Source: JBNAGF01 sp049801055 (GTDB lineage: Bacteria > Pseudomonadota > Alphaproteobacteria > Rhodobacterales > Rhodobacteraceae). From it: DNA of 64,000 nucleotides. A program made the position numbers and the translations under genes. Position 1 is the first letter of the stretch; every line of letters begins with the position of its first letter. The notes under the pieces are model-generated. The model made no database searches and was not told the DNA's origin. It saw only the letters and a list, made by a program, of their open reading frames with translations. Below, one piece after another: positions 7,995 to 16,082 of the stretch. The stretch is taken from NCBI RefSeq assembly GCF_049801055.1, contig NZ_JBNAGF010000004.1, forward strand, positions 186,001 to 250,000, written 5' to 3'.

Positions 7995-9080
7995 ATGACA
8001 CTGAAACCGATGATGCTGACGGCCGCAGTCGCCTTGGCTACATCTGCCGCATTCGCCGATGAAGTGCGGGTATACAACTGGTCCGACTACATCGACGAAG
8101 ATCTACTGGCCAAGTTCGAAGAAGAGACGGGACTCAATCTCATCTACGACGTCTTCGACAGCAACGAAGTTCTGGAAACCAAGATGCTTGCGGGCGGATC
8201 GGGCTATGATGTGGTTGTCCCCTCGGGAACATTCCTCCAGCGGCAGATCATGGCCGGAGCCTTTCAAAAACTCGACCCGGCGAAGCTTTCCAACAAAGGC
8301 AACCTCTGGGACGTTATCGAAAGCCGAACCGCTCAATACGACCCGGACAACGCCTATTCGATCAACTACATGTGGGGCTCGACTGGGCTGGGCGTGAATG
8401 TCGGAAAGGTAAAAGCAGCCTTGGGTGACGATATTCAGCTGTCCAGCATGGATCTGGTATTGAAACCGGAAAACATGGAAAAGTTGGCAGAATGCGGCGT
8501 GCACTTCCTAGATGCGCCGGCTGAAATCATTCCGATGGTGCTGCAGTATCTGGGCGAAGACCCGGACAGCCACGACCCGGATGTAATCGCCAAAGCCGAA
8601 CCTGTGCTGCAAGCTGTCCGCCCCTATGTACAGAAGTTTCACAGCTCGGAATACATCAACGCATTGGCGAACGGCGATATCTGCGTTGCCGTGGGCTGGT
8701 CGGGCGACGTTCTTCAGGCGCGCGACCGGGCGGCCGAGGCAGAAAATGGCGTGGATATTGCCTATAATGCGTTTGCCGAGGGTTCCCTGATGTGGTTCGA
8801 CCAGATGGCGATCCCTGCCGACGCACCCAACCCCGAAGGGGCGCACGCATTCCTGAACTTCATTCTGGATGCTGAGAACATGGCTGCAGCTTCCAACTAC
8901 GTCTACTATGCGAACGGCAACAAGGCGTCTCAGGATCTGCTCGAAGAGGACGTGATCGGTGATCCGGCAATCTACCCCGACGACGCCACGATGCAGAACC
9001 TCTATACGACAACGCCATACCCGGCGAAAACCCAACGGGTTGTGACCCGTATGTGGACCAAGATCAAGTCAGGCACCTGA
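7995..9080 (+). CDS. potF: putrescine/polyamine ABC transporter periplasmic binding protein (PotF-like)
   Basis: This 361-residue exported protein has a signal peptide that ends near ATSAAFA (residues 15-21). The mature part begins EVRVYNWSDYIDEDLLAKFE, a hallmark of PotD/PotF binding proteins. The later stretch CGVHFLDAPAEIIPMVLQYL and the NGDICVAVGWSGD region are also typical of PotF, which captures putrescine in the periplasm. AGGGAGA lies before ATG 7995. It is the first gene of a four-gene plus-strand operon with its own ATPase and two permeases. The direct neighbours, a GntR regulator and a SpuC-like aminotransferase, support an amine substrate. Which polyamine it prefers cannot be told from the sequence. 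Confidence 0.87.
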   Translation: MTLKPMMLTAAVALATSAAFADEVRVYNWSDYIDEDLLAKFEEETGLNLIYDVFDSNEVLETKMLAGGSGYDVVVPSGTFLQRQIMAGAFQKLDPAKLSNKGNLWDVIESRTAQYDPDNAYSINYMWGSTGLGVNVGKVKAALGDDIQLSSMDLVLKPENMEKLAECGVHFLDAPAEIIPMVLQYLGEDPDSHDPDVIAKAEPVLQAVRPYVQKFHSSEYINALANGDICVAVGWSGDVLQARDRAAEAENGVDIAYNAFAEGSLMWFDQMAIPADAPNPEGAHAFLNFILDAENMAAASNYVYYANGNKASQDLLEEDVIGDPAIYPDDATMQNLYTTTPYPAKTQRVVTRMWTKIKSGT

Positions 9081-9090
9081 TCAGAAATTG

Positions 9091-9115
9091 GGCAAGGCGG
9101 CGTTGCTGCCTTGCC
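9091..9115 (+). repeat. intergenic hairpin after the potF-like gene
   Basis: GGCAAGGCGGC and GCTGCCTTGCC form an 11-bp stem (one G-T pair) with a three-base loop, 10 bases after the binding-protein stop codon. No T-run follows. It occupies the same position relative to the binding-protein gene as the hairpin at 3186-3210 in the other importer operon. Confidence 0.68.
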
Positions 9116-9149
9116 TGTCCCCACTCATCGCATTTCACGGGGGTTCGCC

Positions 9150-10277
9150 TTGAGCACATCTGAATTTGCACCCTGGGAGGATCCTGAGGCCAAGCCCCTG
9201 ATCCGCTTCCAGAACGTGGTGAAACGCTTTGGCAGTTTCACGGCCATTCACAGCCTGTCTCTGGATATCTACGAACGTGAATTCTTCGCGCTTCTTGGCC
9301 CTTCGGGTTGTGGCAAAACCACCATGATGCGAATGCTGGCCGGGTTCGAGAATCCTACTGAGGGACAAATCGAACTGGCGGGTAAAGATATCGCCGGTGT
9401 GCCGCCGAACAAGCGGGCCGTGAACATGATGTTCCAGTCTTATGCCTTGTTCCCGCATCTCACCGTCTGGGACAACATCGCTTTTGGCTTGCGGCGGGAC
9501 AAGATGTCCAAGACCGAGCTTGAAGCGCGTGTCGAAGAAATGCTGAAGCTCACGCGACTCGAGAAATTCGCGCGGCGCAAACCGCACCAGATTTCGGGTG
9601 GACAACGTCAGCGCGTGGCGCTGGCACGGTCGCTTGCAAAGGCGCCAAAGCTGCTTTTGCTGGATGAGCCGCTCGGCGCTCTGGACAAGAAACTGCGACA
9701 AGACACGCAGTTCGAGCTTATGGATATTCAGGAAAAAACCGGCACCACCTTTGTCATCGTGACCCACGATCAGGAGGAGGCAATGACTGTGGCAAGCCGC
9801 GTTGCCGTCATGGACGAAGGCCGCCTTATGCAAGTGGCTACACCGGACAAGATCTATGAAAGCCCGAATTCGGTTTATGTGGCGGACTTCATTGGCGACG
9901 TGAATATCATTGAAGGCCGGGCAAGCGGCGCTGGCGACGACACGTATCGCGTTGATTGGTCCGAGGGCCAACCACCGCTGACCGCGACGTCTTCGACCGA
10001 GTTCGACAAGGGGCAGACTTGTCATCTCGCCATTCGCCCCGAGAAGGTGACGATTTCGGCCGAAAAGCCCGCGGATGCGTCAAATGCGGTACAGGGAAAA
10101 GTTCACGATATCGCCTATCTTGGAAATCTCTCCACCTATTACGTGGAGCTTTCGTCTGGTCAGATTATCAAGGCACAAACAGCAAATACCCGTCGCATCG
10201 CACGGCGTGATTTTACTTGGGAAGACCCTGTCTGGCTGTCATGGACCGCCACCGCAGGCGTCCTGCTGGCCAGCTAA
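9150..10277 (+). CDS. potG: polyamine ABC transporter ATP-binding protein (PotG-like)
   Basis: This 375-residue ATPase energises the PotF-linked importer. Walker A is GPSGCGKTT, the signature is ISGGQRQR, Walker B is LLLLDEPLGALD, and VTHDQEEAMT carries the switch histidine. A C-terminal TOBE domain follows residue 260. I prefer TTG 9150, because it lies just behind GGGGG and matches the usual short N-terminus. TTG 9111 would give 13 more residues, but it lies inside the hairpin that follows potF. The stop codon TAA shares a base with the ATG of the next permease, a sign of translational coupling. Confidence 0.88.
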   Translation: MSTSEFAPWEDPEAKPLIRFQNVVKRFGSFTAIHSLSLDIYEREFFALLGPSGCGKTTMMRMLAGFENPTEGQIELAGKDIAGVPPNKRAVNMMFQSYALFPHLTVWDNIAFGLRRDKMSKTELEARVEEMLKLTRLEKFARRKPHQISGGQRQRVALARSLAKAPKLLLLDEPLGALDKKLRQDTQFELMDIQEKTGTTFVIVTHDQEEAMTVASRVAVMDEGRLMQVATPDKIYESPNSVYVADFIGDVNIIEGRASGAGDDTYRVDWSEGQPPLTATSSTEFDKGQTCHLAIRPEKVTISAEKPADASNAVQGKVHDIAYLGNLSTYYVELSSGQIIKAQTANTRRIARRDFTWEDPVWLSWTATAGVLLAS

Positions 10278-11158
10278 TGCGCCGGTTTTTTCTGATCTCG
10301 ATCCCATATTTTTGGCTTCTGGCACTGTTTCTGGTTCCGTTTGCCATAGTGCTGAAAATCTCCCTGTCAGACACGGCTCTCGCAATACCGCCGTATCTGC
10401 CCACCTTCAGCTGGTCGGAAGGCATCGGAGCATTTCTGAGCCAGCTGGATTTTGAGAACTTCATCTGGCTTACCGAAGACGACCTTTATTGGAAGGCCTA
10501 CCTCAGCAGTCTCAAAATTGCTGTATTGTCCACCATCTTCACTTTGCTTGTCGGGTATCCGATTGCATATGCGATGGCCCGCGCTCCCGAAGAATGGCGT
10601 GCCACTCTGATGATGATGGTGATCCTTCCATTCTGGACCTCGTTCCTGATCCGCGTCTACGCTTGGATGGGCATTCTCAGTAACGAAGGCTTTCTCAACC
10701 AGTTTCTGCTGGGCCTTGGCGTAATCGATACTCCACTGACAATTCTGAATACCAACATCGCGGTCTATATCGGCATTGTTTATACGTATCTGCCGTTTAT
10801 GATCCTGCCAATCTATGCCTCACTTGACCGGTTGGACGGGTCACTCATCGAAGCGGCCGAAGATCTCGGTTGTTCGCGTGCGCAGGCATTCTGGTTGGTC
10901 ACAATCCCCCTGTCCCGCCCCGGCATTATTGCCGGCTCATTTCTGGTTTTCATTCCCGCGTTGGGAGAGTTCGTGATTCCGTCGTTGCTGGGCGGTTCGG
11001 GTACATTGATGATCGGCAAGGTTCTTTGGGAAGAGTTCTTTTCAAACCGCGACTGGCCGGTTGCGTCGGCAGTTGCTGTTGTTCTGCTGCTCATCCTCGT
11101 GATCCCGATCGTCTTGTTCCAGCGCAACCAGCAGAAGCAGGCGGAGACTGAAGAATGA
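10277..11158 (+). CDS. potH: polyamine ABC transporter permease (PotH-like)
   Basis: This 293-residue membrane protein starts with MRRFFLISIPYFWLLALFLV, the first transmembrane helix. The coupling motif is EAAEDLGCSRAQAFWLVTIP. Length and order match PotH, which forms the membrane channel for putrescine together with PotI. The ATG overlaps the stop of the ATPase gene (TAATG). An open frame continues upstream to 10217, but that part overlaps the ATPase gene and has no membrane-protein character. A 55-base gap separates it from the next permease. Confidence 0.88.
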   Translation: MRRFFLISIPYFWLLALFLVPFAIVLKISLSDTALAIPPYLPTFSWSEGIGAFLSQLDFENFIWLTEDDLYWKAYLSSLKIAVLSTIFTLLVGYPIAYAMARAPEEWRATLMMMVILPFWTSFLIRVYAWMGILSNEGFLNQFLLGLGVIDTPLTILNTNIAVYIGIVYTYLPFMILPIYASLDRLDGSLIEAAEDLGCSRAQAFWLVTIPLSRPGIIAGSFLVFIPALGEFVIPSLLGGSGTLMIGKVLWEEFFSNRDWPVASAVAVVLLLILVIPIVLFQRNQQKQAETEE

Positions 11159-11213
11159 TCACCAACCTGATGATGCGGCTGTTGGATCTGCTCTGCGAAA
11201 CGGAGGAACCGTC

Positions 11214-12029
11214 ATGAACAAGCTGAGCTGGTTCAATGCCGTGTCCCTCTCCCTGGGCTTTGCATTTCTCTACATTCCTATGCTGATCCTCATCATTTTC
11301 AGCTTTAATGAAAGCAAGCTGGTAACGGTTTGGGCCGGGTTCTCGACAAAGTGGTATGGTGAACTGATCCACAACGAAGCGTTCCTGAATGCGGCGTGGG
11401 TCACACTGAAAGTCGCGGTCTTTTCCTCTACATTGGCCACGGTTCTGGGAACTATGGCGGCCTATGTTCTGGTGCGTGGCGGTCGGTTCTTAGGGCGAAC
11501 CTTGTTTTCGGGAATGATCTACGCCCCGCTGGTGATGCCTGAGGTGATAACCGGTCTGTCCCTGCTCTTGCTGTTCATTGGCATTGGTCTCGATCGTGGT
11601 GTTTTGACGATCGTTTTGGCTCACACAACCTTCTCCATGTGCTATGTCTCGGTGGTGGTATCGTCCCGGCTGGTCACTTTCGACCAGTCTCTCGAAGAGG
11701 CCGCGCTGGATCTGGGATGTTCCGCCAGCGAAGCGTTTCGTTTGGTTACGTTGCCGATTATTGCTCCGGCTGTCATCTCCGGCTGGCTTCTTGCGTTCAC
11801 ATTGTCGCTGGATGATCTCGTTATTGCCTCGTTCACTTCCGGGCCTTCGGCGACAACACTCCCGATCAAGATCTTCTCGGCCGTGCGCCTTGGCGTTTCG
11901 CCCGAAATCAACGCGCTGTCCACGATCATGATTGGTATCGTAACAGTCGGCGTCATCGCAGCATCTCTGGTCAACAAGCGGAGCACTCTGAAACAGAAAC
12001 AGGACGAGATGGAGGCCGCAAGAACATGA
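11214..12029 (+). CDS. potI: polyamine ABC transporter permease (PotI-like)
   Basis: This 271-residue protein has about six membrane helices and the coupling motif EAALDLGCSASEAFRLVTLP. It is the last gene of the potFGHI-like operon and would pair with the preceding permease. GGAGG lies 6 bases before ATG 11214. A 20-codon open frame (11155-11217) fills the gap from the previous gene and overlaps this start; it could be a coupling leader, but it may be chance. Downstream, the kinase-like gene converges with a gap of 60 bases and no clear terminator. Confidence 0.88.
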   Translation: MNKLSWFNAVSLSLGFAFLYIPMLILIIFSFNESKLVTVWAGFSTKWYGELIHNEAFLNAAWVTLKVAVFSSTLATVLGTMAAYVLVRGGRFLGRTLFSGMIYAPLVMPEVITGLSLLLLFIGIGLDRGVLTIVLAHTTFSMCYVSVVVSSRLVTFDQSLEEAALDLGCSASEAFRLVTLPIIAPAVISGWLLAFTLSLDDLVIASFTSGPSATTLPIKIFSAVRLGVSPEINALSTIMIGIVTVGVIAASLVNKRSTLKQKQDEMEAART

Positions 12030-12089
12030 TTTTCTCGTTGCGTAAGTAGCATCGGTGGTGGCGATGCAGGCTCTGCTTCCGTTTCGTTC

Positions 12090-12998
12090 TTAGCGCTTTC
12101 GGAGTGCGGCCAACTCCAATTCCATACCCACTTTGTAGTCGGTGTTGCCAGATTCAGTTTGCCAAAGGCAGTAAGCGGCCATCCGCCATGTGAACCACGG
12201 ACGAAGCTTGATTGCGCGTTCGACAATCTCGGTATCGGGGTATGAGCTCAGAAATGCCTGCTCCTCCGCAGGCGTTAAGGCGGATCCACGATAGAGGCTC
12301 TGCATGGCTGGAGATAGAAAAATGCCGAGATCCTCGCAAGGATCGCCGCGCGTCGGGCATTGCCAATCAATCAGAACCATCTGGTGCTGATCGCAGATGA
12401 TGTTACCCGGCACAGGGTCGCCATGAAGAATGCACTGACGCTCTGTGGCCGGAACGATCTCTGACGGCTTCAAAGCAGAAAGGACAACTCGCAGCCGTGG
12501 CTCGCACTTGCTCAGAATCGCCATCGTTTCATATGCGATGCTTTCGCTACCGCTTGATTTGAACGGTAACCAATTCGGAACTGGCAACTTATGGAGTTGA
12601 CCCAGCAGTTCCGCGGCTCGTACCGCGTCGTCCGCCCAACACTTACCGTCTTTGTACGTATAGAGTATCCAAGTTCCGCCTTTGAAATCTCCGGCTCCGA
12701 TTAGTTCTGGAGCCAGACCGCTTCCTTTCAGATGATTGAGCGCCAGAATCTCGTGGTTCGGATTGTTGGGGAAAAGTGGATTGTCCCTATTGTTGCGGTA
12801 CAGTTTCAACACGCAACTAAGACCTGCCGAATGTAGTCTCCAAACCCTGTTGGTTCGCCCACCCTCCAAAACTGTCCATGTGGAGTCATCCGAAAGATGA
12901 CCCTTTTTTATCAAGTGGCTCATAAGGCCAGCTGGCGGAGAGGATGTACCAGACAGCGCAGATACTCCGGCTTCGGAAATGTGATCCGGATCGTTCAA
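12090..12998 (-). CDS. choline/aminoglycoside kinase-family phosphotransferase
   Basis: This protein of about 302 residues has the protein kinase-like fold of the APH/choline kinase family. The catalytic loop is CILHGDPVPGNIICDQ and the metal-binding aspartate lies in VLIDWQCPTRGDPCEDLG. It would transfer phosphate from ATP to a small alcohol or amine. The start is uncertain: TTG 12998 gives the full frame, while ATG 12923 gives 277 residues that begin just before the glycine-rich region. Neither has a strong Shine-Dalgarno sequence. It is a single gene between the polyamine locus and the flagellar block. Choline, ethanolamine or an aminoglycoside-like sugar are all possible substrates. Confidence 0.75.
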   Translation of the reverse strand: MNDPDHISEAGVSALSGTSSPPAGLMSHLIKKGHLSDDSTWTVLEGGRTNRVWRLHSAGLSCVLKLYRNNRDNPLFPNNPNHEILALNHLKGSGLAPELIGAGDFKGGTWILYTYKDGKCWADDAVRAAELLGQLHKLPVPNWLPFKSSGSESIAYETMAILSKCEPRLRVVLSALKPSEIVPATERQCILHGDPVPGNIICDQHQMVLIDWQCPTRGDPCEDLGIFLSPAMQSLYRGSALTPAEEQAFLSSYPDTEIVERAIKLRPWFTWRMAAYCLWQTESGNTDYKVGMELELAALRKR

Positions 12999-13030
12999 TC
13001 ACAAATCGTAAAGGGTATAAAGATCTCGTT

Positions 13031-13705
13031 TCACCCGGTATCGCGTATGGCTGAAACTGCACGCGTTGAAATCTTCGAACCTCCCTGAAGCACCAACGCG
13101 ACTTCGGTCCCATCCAGCTGTGCCTCGATCACTCGCGAATAGGTACCGACGGGGCTTTTTCCAATTGGTTCGCCGCCCCTAAAACTCTCGGTTTCAAAGC
13201 TGTACAACCCGGCAGGAAGAACATTGCCGGATGCATCCATTCCGTCCCAGCTGAATGCGCCGCCTTTCGTTTCCACAGGCCGTCTTTCGACTTCCACACC
13301 GGACAAGTCGCGAACAACAAGGAATGCAGCCTCCGCGCCCTTCGCGATCTCAGGAACCACTGTGATGGGTTGACCGGTGAACTCGGCCGGAGCAGTCGAC
13401 CTTACATTCTTTCCGATCCATCCAGAAAGAGAAACCGCATTGGAAGCCGAAAGCCTTTCCATCAGCTCGGAAAGGGAAGTGTTGGTTTGTACCTGCTGTT
13501 CGACCATAGAGAATTGCGCCAGTTGCGCAGCGTATTCTGTGGAATCGATCGGCTCCAAAGGGTCTTGAAAACGCGCTTGCGCCGTTAGCATCTTCAGGAA
13601 CGTTTCAAAATCCGAAGACAATACACTGCTTTTTTTGCTCTCGGTCAGAGAAGCTTTGGCAGAAGTTGCGGGGTTCGGACTCGCTGCCGAGACTGGACTA
13701 GTCAT
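13031..13705 (-). CDS. flgD: flagellar hook capping protein FlgD
   Basis: This 224-residue protein is the scaffold for hook assembly at the tip of the growing flagellum. The N-terminal conserved part FLKMLTAQARFQDPLEPIDS, then QLAQFSMVEQ, is the FlgD signature. The C-terminal half contains the FlgD Ig-like/tudor region, with FSWDGMDASGNVLPAG. AGGAA precedes ATG 13705, four bases after the fliK stop codon, so flgD and fliK form one operon. The length is normal for the family. Confidence 0.92.
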   Translation of the reverse strand: MTSPVSAASPNPATSAKASLTESKKSSVLSSDFETFLKMLTAQARFQDPLEPIDSTEYAAQLAQFSMVEQQVQTNTSLSELMERLSASNAVSLSGWIGKNVRSTAPAEFTGQPITVVPEIAKGAEAAFLVVRDLSGVEVERRPVETKGGAFSWDGMDASGNVLPAGLYSFETESFRGGEPIGKSPVGTYSRVIEAQLDGTEVALVLQGGSKISTRAVSAIRDTG

Positions 13706-13709
13706 TTTC

Positions 13710-15137
13710 CTATACCCTTATGTCGAGGCCATTTTGTTGGAATGAGGTCTCTGATGGAGTTTGAGTAGCGTCAGCCCCATCGGATGAGGCTGCAATACCG
13801 GCGGTTTCAACCCCGTGTGAAGCCTCGCCAAAACCGCCGGAACCGGATCTGGAGAACTCGAAACCGACAGTCTGATAGCCCAACTGGCGAAACTCGGCAG
13901 CCAGTTCGTCAATGTGGCGGCGCATCAGATCTAGCGTTTCGGATTTGTCCGCGCTGATGAGCAGTGAGACACCGGATTCTGCGGCCGATAAAACCATTCG
14001 AACCCGCCCCAGCTCTTCGGGGTTCAGCAATACCTCGATTGGCTTGCCCATCTGTTGCTGGGGGATCTCAGCAATTTGTTGGGCGATCTGCCGTACGATC
14101 TCCGTTCTATGAATTGCTGTCGAGTGGGTGGTCGATTGCGCCAAGCTGCTTGCCGAGTCGGTTTTTGGCCCGACGCTCAAGTCAATTGGACTTGCTCCGT
14201 GATCCTCGCTGAACGCCGGAACCTCCAATCGATCGCCAACAATGCCTCCTTGAAATTCGGTGTCTGGCACAAGAACTGCTCGAGATGGTTCAGTCATTGG
14301 TTCGATATCCCTTCGACCATCCCATCGATGTTGCAACTCTTCTGCACCTTCGAGATTCTCGTGGGACGGCCATTGAGTGGACATTTGCGGCTCGGAGACC
14401 CATTGCCGATGGCTCCCCAAAGGATCCCAACGATTTAGAACACCTTCATTTTTCAAAAATGCACTTGTGCCAGCGTTTCCCGGCTCTCCAGTGCTGGATG
14501 CCGGCAATTCCGGTTCAACCGGAGCCTTGGGTCCATCATTTCGGTGTGCTGCCGGTTTTCCGTTCGAATCAATTCTTGCATCTAACAACCCAAGCTTTGA
14601 GCCGTTTTCACCAACCTCTGCCGTTCCGACGGTAGCAGCCTCTTGAAGAGGTTCAGTGGTGTGGCCCGCTTCGTTTGAAGGAGTCTTCTGCACTTTGATA
14701 GGATTCAAAGCCGGAGGCGGAACCTCGGTCGCACCTTGCTGATCGGACGGATCCGTTTCCTGGTGATTGTCGCGGAGCGAATTTATGATGTGGCTAGGGT
14801 CTTGTTTATGATCAACGTCAGTCACGTTTGTCTTTTTCGACGGACACTGAAGATCTGCAGGAACTTCGGCTTCATAATCCGATTCGGCTTCGGCCTCCTC
14901 GGGCCCCATCGTTTCTGTGGACAGACCAGCTTCGGCCTCTGACAAAAAAGCGCCATCGCCGTCGGAAAATTGCTCAGGGAATTCGACTTCCTTTTCAAGG
15001 AATGCGGCACCAAAATCTGAGCTTCCTTGGGATTCGCTATATTTGGAATGCTCGTGAGCCTGCCTTGCATGGTTGACTTCCATTTTCGGAACACCTTGGC
15101 TGCAAGGCGAATTTTGGATGATTGTTTGAATCTGCAT
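13710..15137 (-). CDS. fliK: flagellar hook-length control protein FliK
   Basis: The protein is about 475 residues long and controls when the export gate switches from hook to filament substrates. Only the C-terminal domain is conserved (about the last 120 residues): it includes KPIEVLLNPEELGRVRMVLS and the helix that follows. The long N-terminal part is acidic and low in complexity, as usual for FliK. The start is uncertain. The frame opens at TTG 15212, but the first residues there are a lysine run and look non-coding; ATG 15137 and ATG 15083 are better candidates, and I use 15137. It is co-transcribed with flgD and diverges from the rod-binding protein gene. Confidence 0.85.
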   Translation of the reverse strand: MQIQTIIQNSPCSQGVPKMEVNHARQAHEHSKYSESQGSSDFGAAFLEKEVEFPEQFSDGDGAFLSEAEAGLSTETMGPEEAEAESDYEAEVPADLQCPSKKTNVTDVDHKQDPSHIINSLRDNHQETDPSDQQGATEVPPPALNPIKVQKTPSNEAGHTTEPLQEAATVGTAEVGENGSKLGLLDARIDSNGKPAAHRNDGPKAPVEPELPASSTGEPGNAGTSAFLKNEGVLNRWDPLGSHRQWVSEPQMSTQWPSHENLEGAEELQHRWDGRRDIEPMTEPSRAVLVPDTEFQGGIVGDRLEVPAFSEDHGASPIDLSVGPKTDSASSLAQSTTHSTAIHRTEIVRQIAQQIAEIPQQQMGKPIEVLLNPEELGRVRMVLSAAESGVSLLISADKSETLDLMRRHIDELAAEFRQLGYQTVGFEFSRSGSGGFGEASHGVETAGIAASSDGADATQTPSETSFQQNGLDIRV

Positions 15138-15245
15138 CTGGACCCGAATTTCTTTCGCCGCTCCAGCATTCCTCGAATTCGGTTTCTTTTTTTTTAACCG
15201 GCCAGAGATCAAATTGGGAAAATCGACTCAATTGCAGGAAATCTT

Positions 15246-15521
15246 ATGTCAGACATTGTCAGCGCAACACAACCATCTCCCTCGACCTCCTTTGACCCCA
15301 AAGTAGTCCAAGAGGTTGCCACGGAACTGGAAGCTAGCTTCATCACCGAAATGCTAAAGTCCTCTGGGTTGGGGCAACCTCGCAAGGGGTTTGGCGGTGG
15401 ACCCGGCGAAGATCAGTTCGCCACCTTTCTTGTTCGGGCACAGGCAGAGGAAATGGCGAAGACTGGGGGTTTCGGGTTGGCGGAATCAATTTTTCAGTCG
15501 CTTATGGCGAGGCAGAAATGA
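15246..15521 (+). CDS. flgJ: rod-binding protein (FlgJ N-terminal domain type)
   Basis: This is a 91-residue protein with the rod-binding domain only: LEASFITEMLKSSGLG, then EDQFATFLVRAQAEEMAKTG. In enterobacteria FlgJ also carries a muramidase domain. In many alphaproteobacteria this domain stands alone and acts as a rod cap, while a separate enzyme opens the cell wall. AGGAAA precedes ATG 15246. The stop codon overlaps the start of the next gene (ATGA at 15518-15521). It diverges from fliK-flgD. Confidence 0.85.
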   Translation: MSDIVSATQPSPSTSFDPKVVQEVATELEASFITEMLKSSGLGQPRKGFGGGPGEDQFATFLVRAQAEEMAKTGGFGLAESIFQSLMARQK

Positions 15522-15877
15522 AGACGCGTAAAGACAATGATGTCGCCTCGGCCCTTACCAGTATTCTTGAACGTGAACGTAAAGTACTGCTCGAAGGGGA
15601 ACTCGAACAACTGGGTGAGTTGCTTGTGGAAAAAGAGAAACTTCTCAGTGAGTTTGCTCTGAATCCCATGTCAGACGACAACAAACTGCGCGCTCTGCGG
15701 GAGGATTTTGGCAGAAACCTTGCGATGCTCGAAAGCGCCAAGGAAGGAATCCAGGCCGTCAGCTTACAGCTATCCGAATTTCTAAAGGTTCATCAGGGGC
15801 TGGATGTGTATCGACCATCCGGGGCCCGGGAACAATTAGGAGTACGGCGTTCCCATACTATTGAGAAGCGTACTTAA
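15518..15877 (+). CDS. FlgN-like flagellar export chaperone
   Basis: This 119-residue protein is mostly alpha-helical and charged, with a long amphipathic helical region (ALTSILERERKVLLEGELEQ onward) as in FlgN, the chaperone for the hook-filament junction proteins FlgK and FlgL. Sequence conservation is low in this family, so the assignment rests on length, helical pattern and location directly after the rod-binding gene with a 4-base overlap. Its presumed clients, flgK and flgL, are in the distant block at 56292-58753. Confidence 0.6.
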   Translation: MKTRKDNDVASALTSILERERKVLLEGELEQLGELLVEKEKLLSEFALNPMSDDNKLRALREDFGRNLAMLESAKEGIQAVSLQLSEFLKVHQGLDVYRPSGAREQLGVRRSHTIEKRT

Positions 15878-15973
15878 TGTTCGAAAGGGAAAATTCGAAG
15901 CATCAACTTCTCGCCTCTTAGCTGTCCATTAGGACATCGGGCGCAAGCTTTCACTTGCATCCCGACAAGGGAA

Positions 15974-15988
15974 TGGCGCGATGCCTGC
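15974..15988 (+). promoter_or_regulatory. sigma-54-like promoter upstream of flagellin
   Basis: TGGCGCGATGCCTGC matches the sigma-54 consensus TGGCACG-N4-TTGC with the GG and GC pairs at the right spacing; two positions differ. It lies 95 bases upstream of the flagellin start codon. No convincing sigma-28 promoter was found. Flagellin genes of some alphaproteobacteria (Caulobacter) use sigma-54, others use sigma-28. Confidence 0.35.
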
Positions 15989-16021
15989 CGGCGTTCGCAA
16001 TTGTCAGAAAGACGTCTCTGG

Positions 16022-16037
16022 CCGCCCAAACGGGCGG
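16022..16037 (+). promoter_or_regulatory. hairpin in the flagellin 5' leader
   Basis: CCGCCC and GGGCGG form a perfect 6-bp stem with a four-base AAAC loop, 45 bases before the flagellin start codon. In Caulobacter, FlbT acts on the flagellin mRNA leader, and flbT lies in this same cluster. This hairpin is a candidate target by position only. Confidence 0.4.
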
Positions 16038-16082
16038 AACAACAACGGGTAACGATTACCCCCGGACCAAAGGAAATGAAAT

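Noticed and set aside
9135..10025. Minus-strand frame opposite the PotG-like ATPase gene
   Set aside because: The plus-strand ATPase has all ABC motifs; the antisense frame has none.
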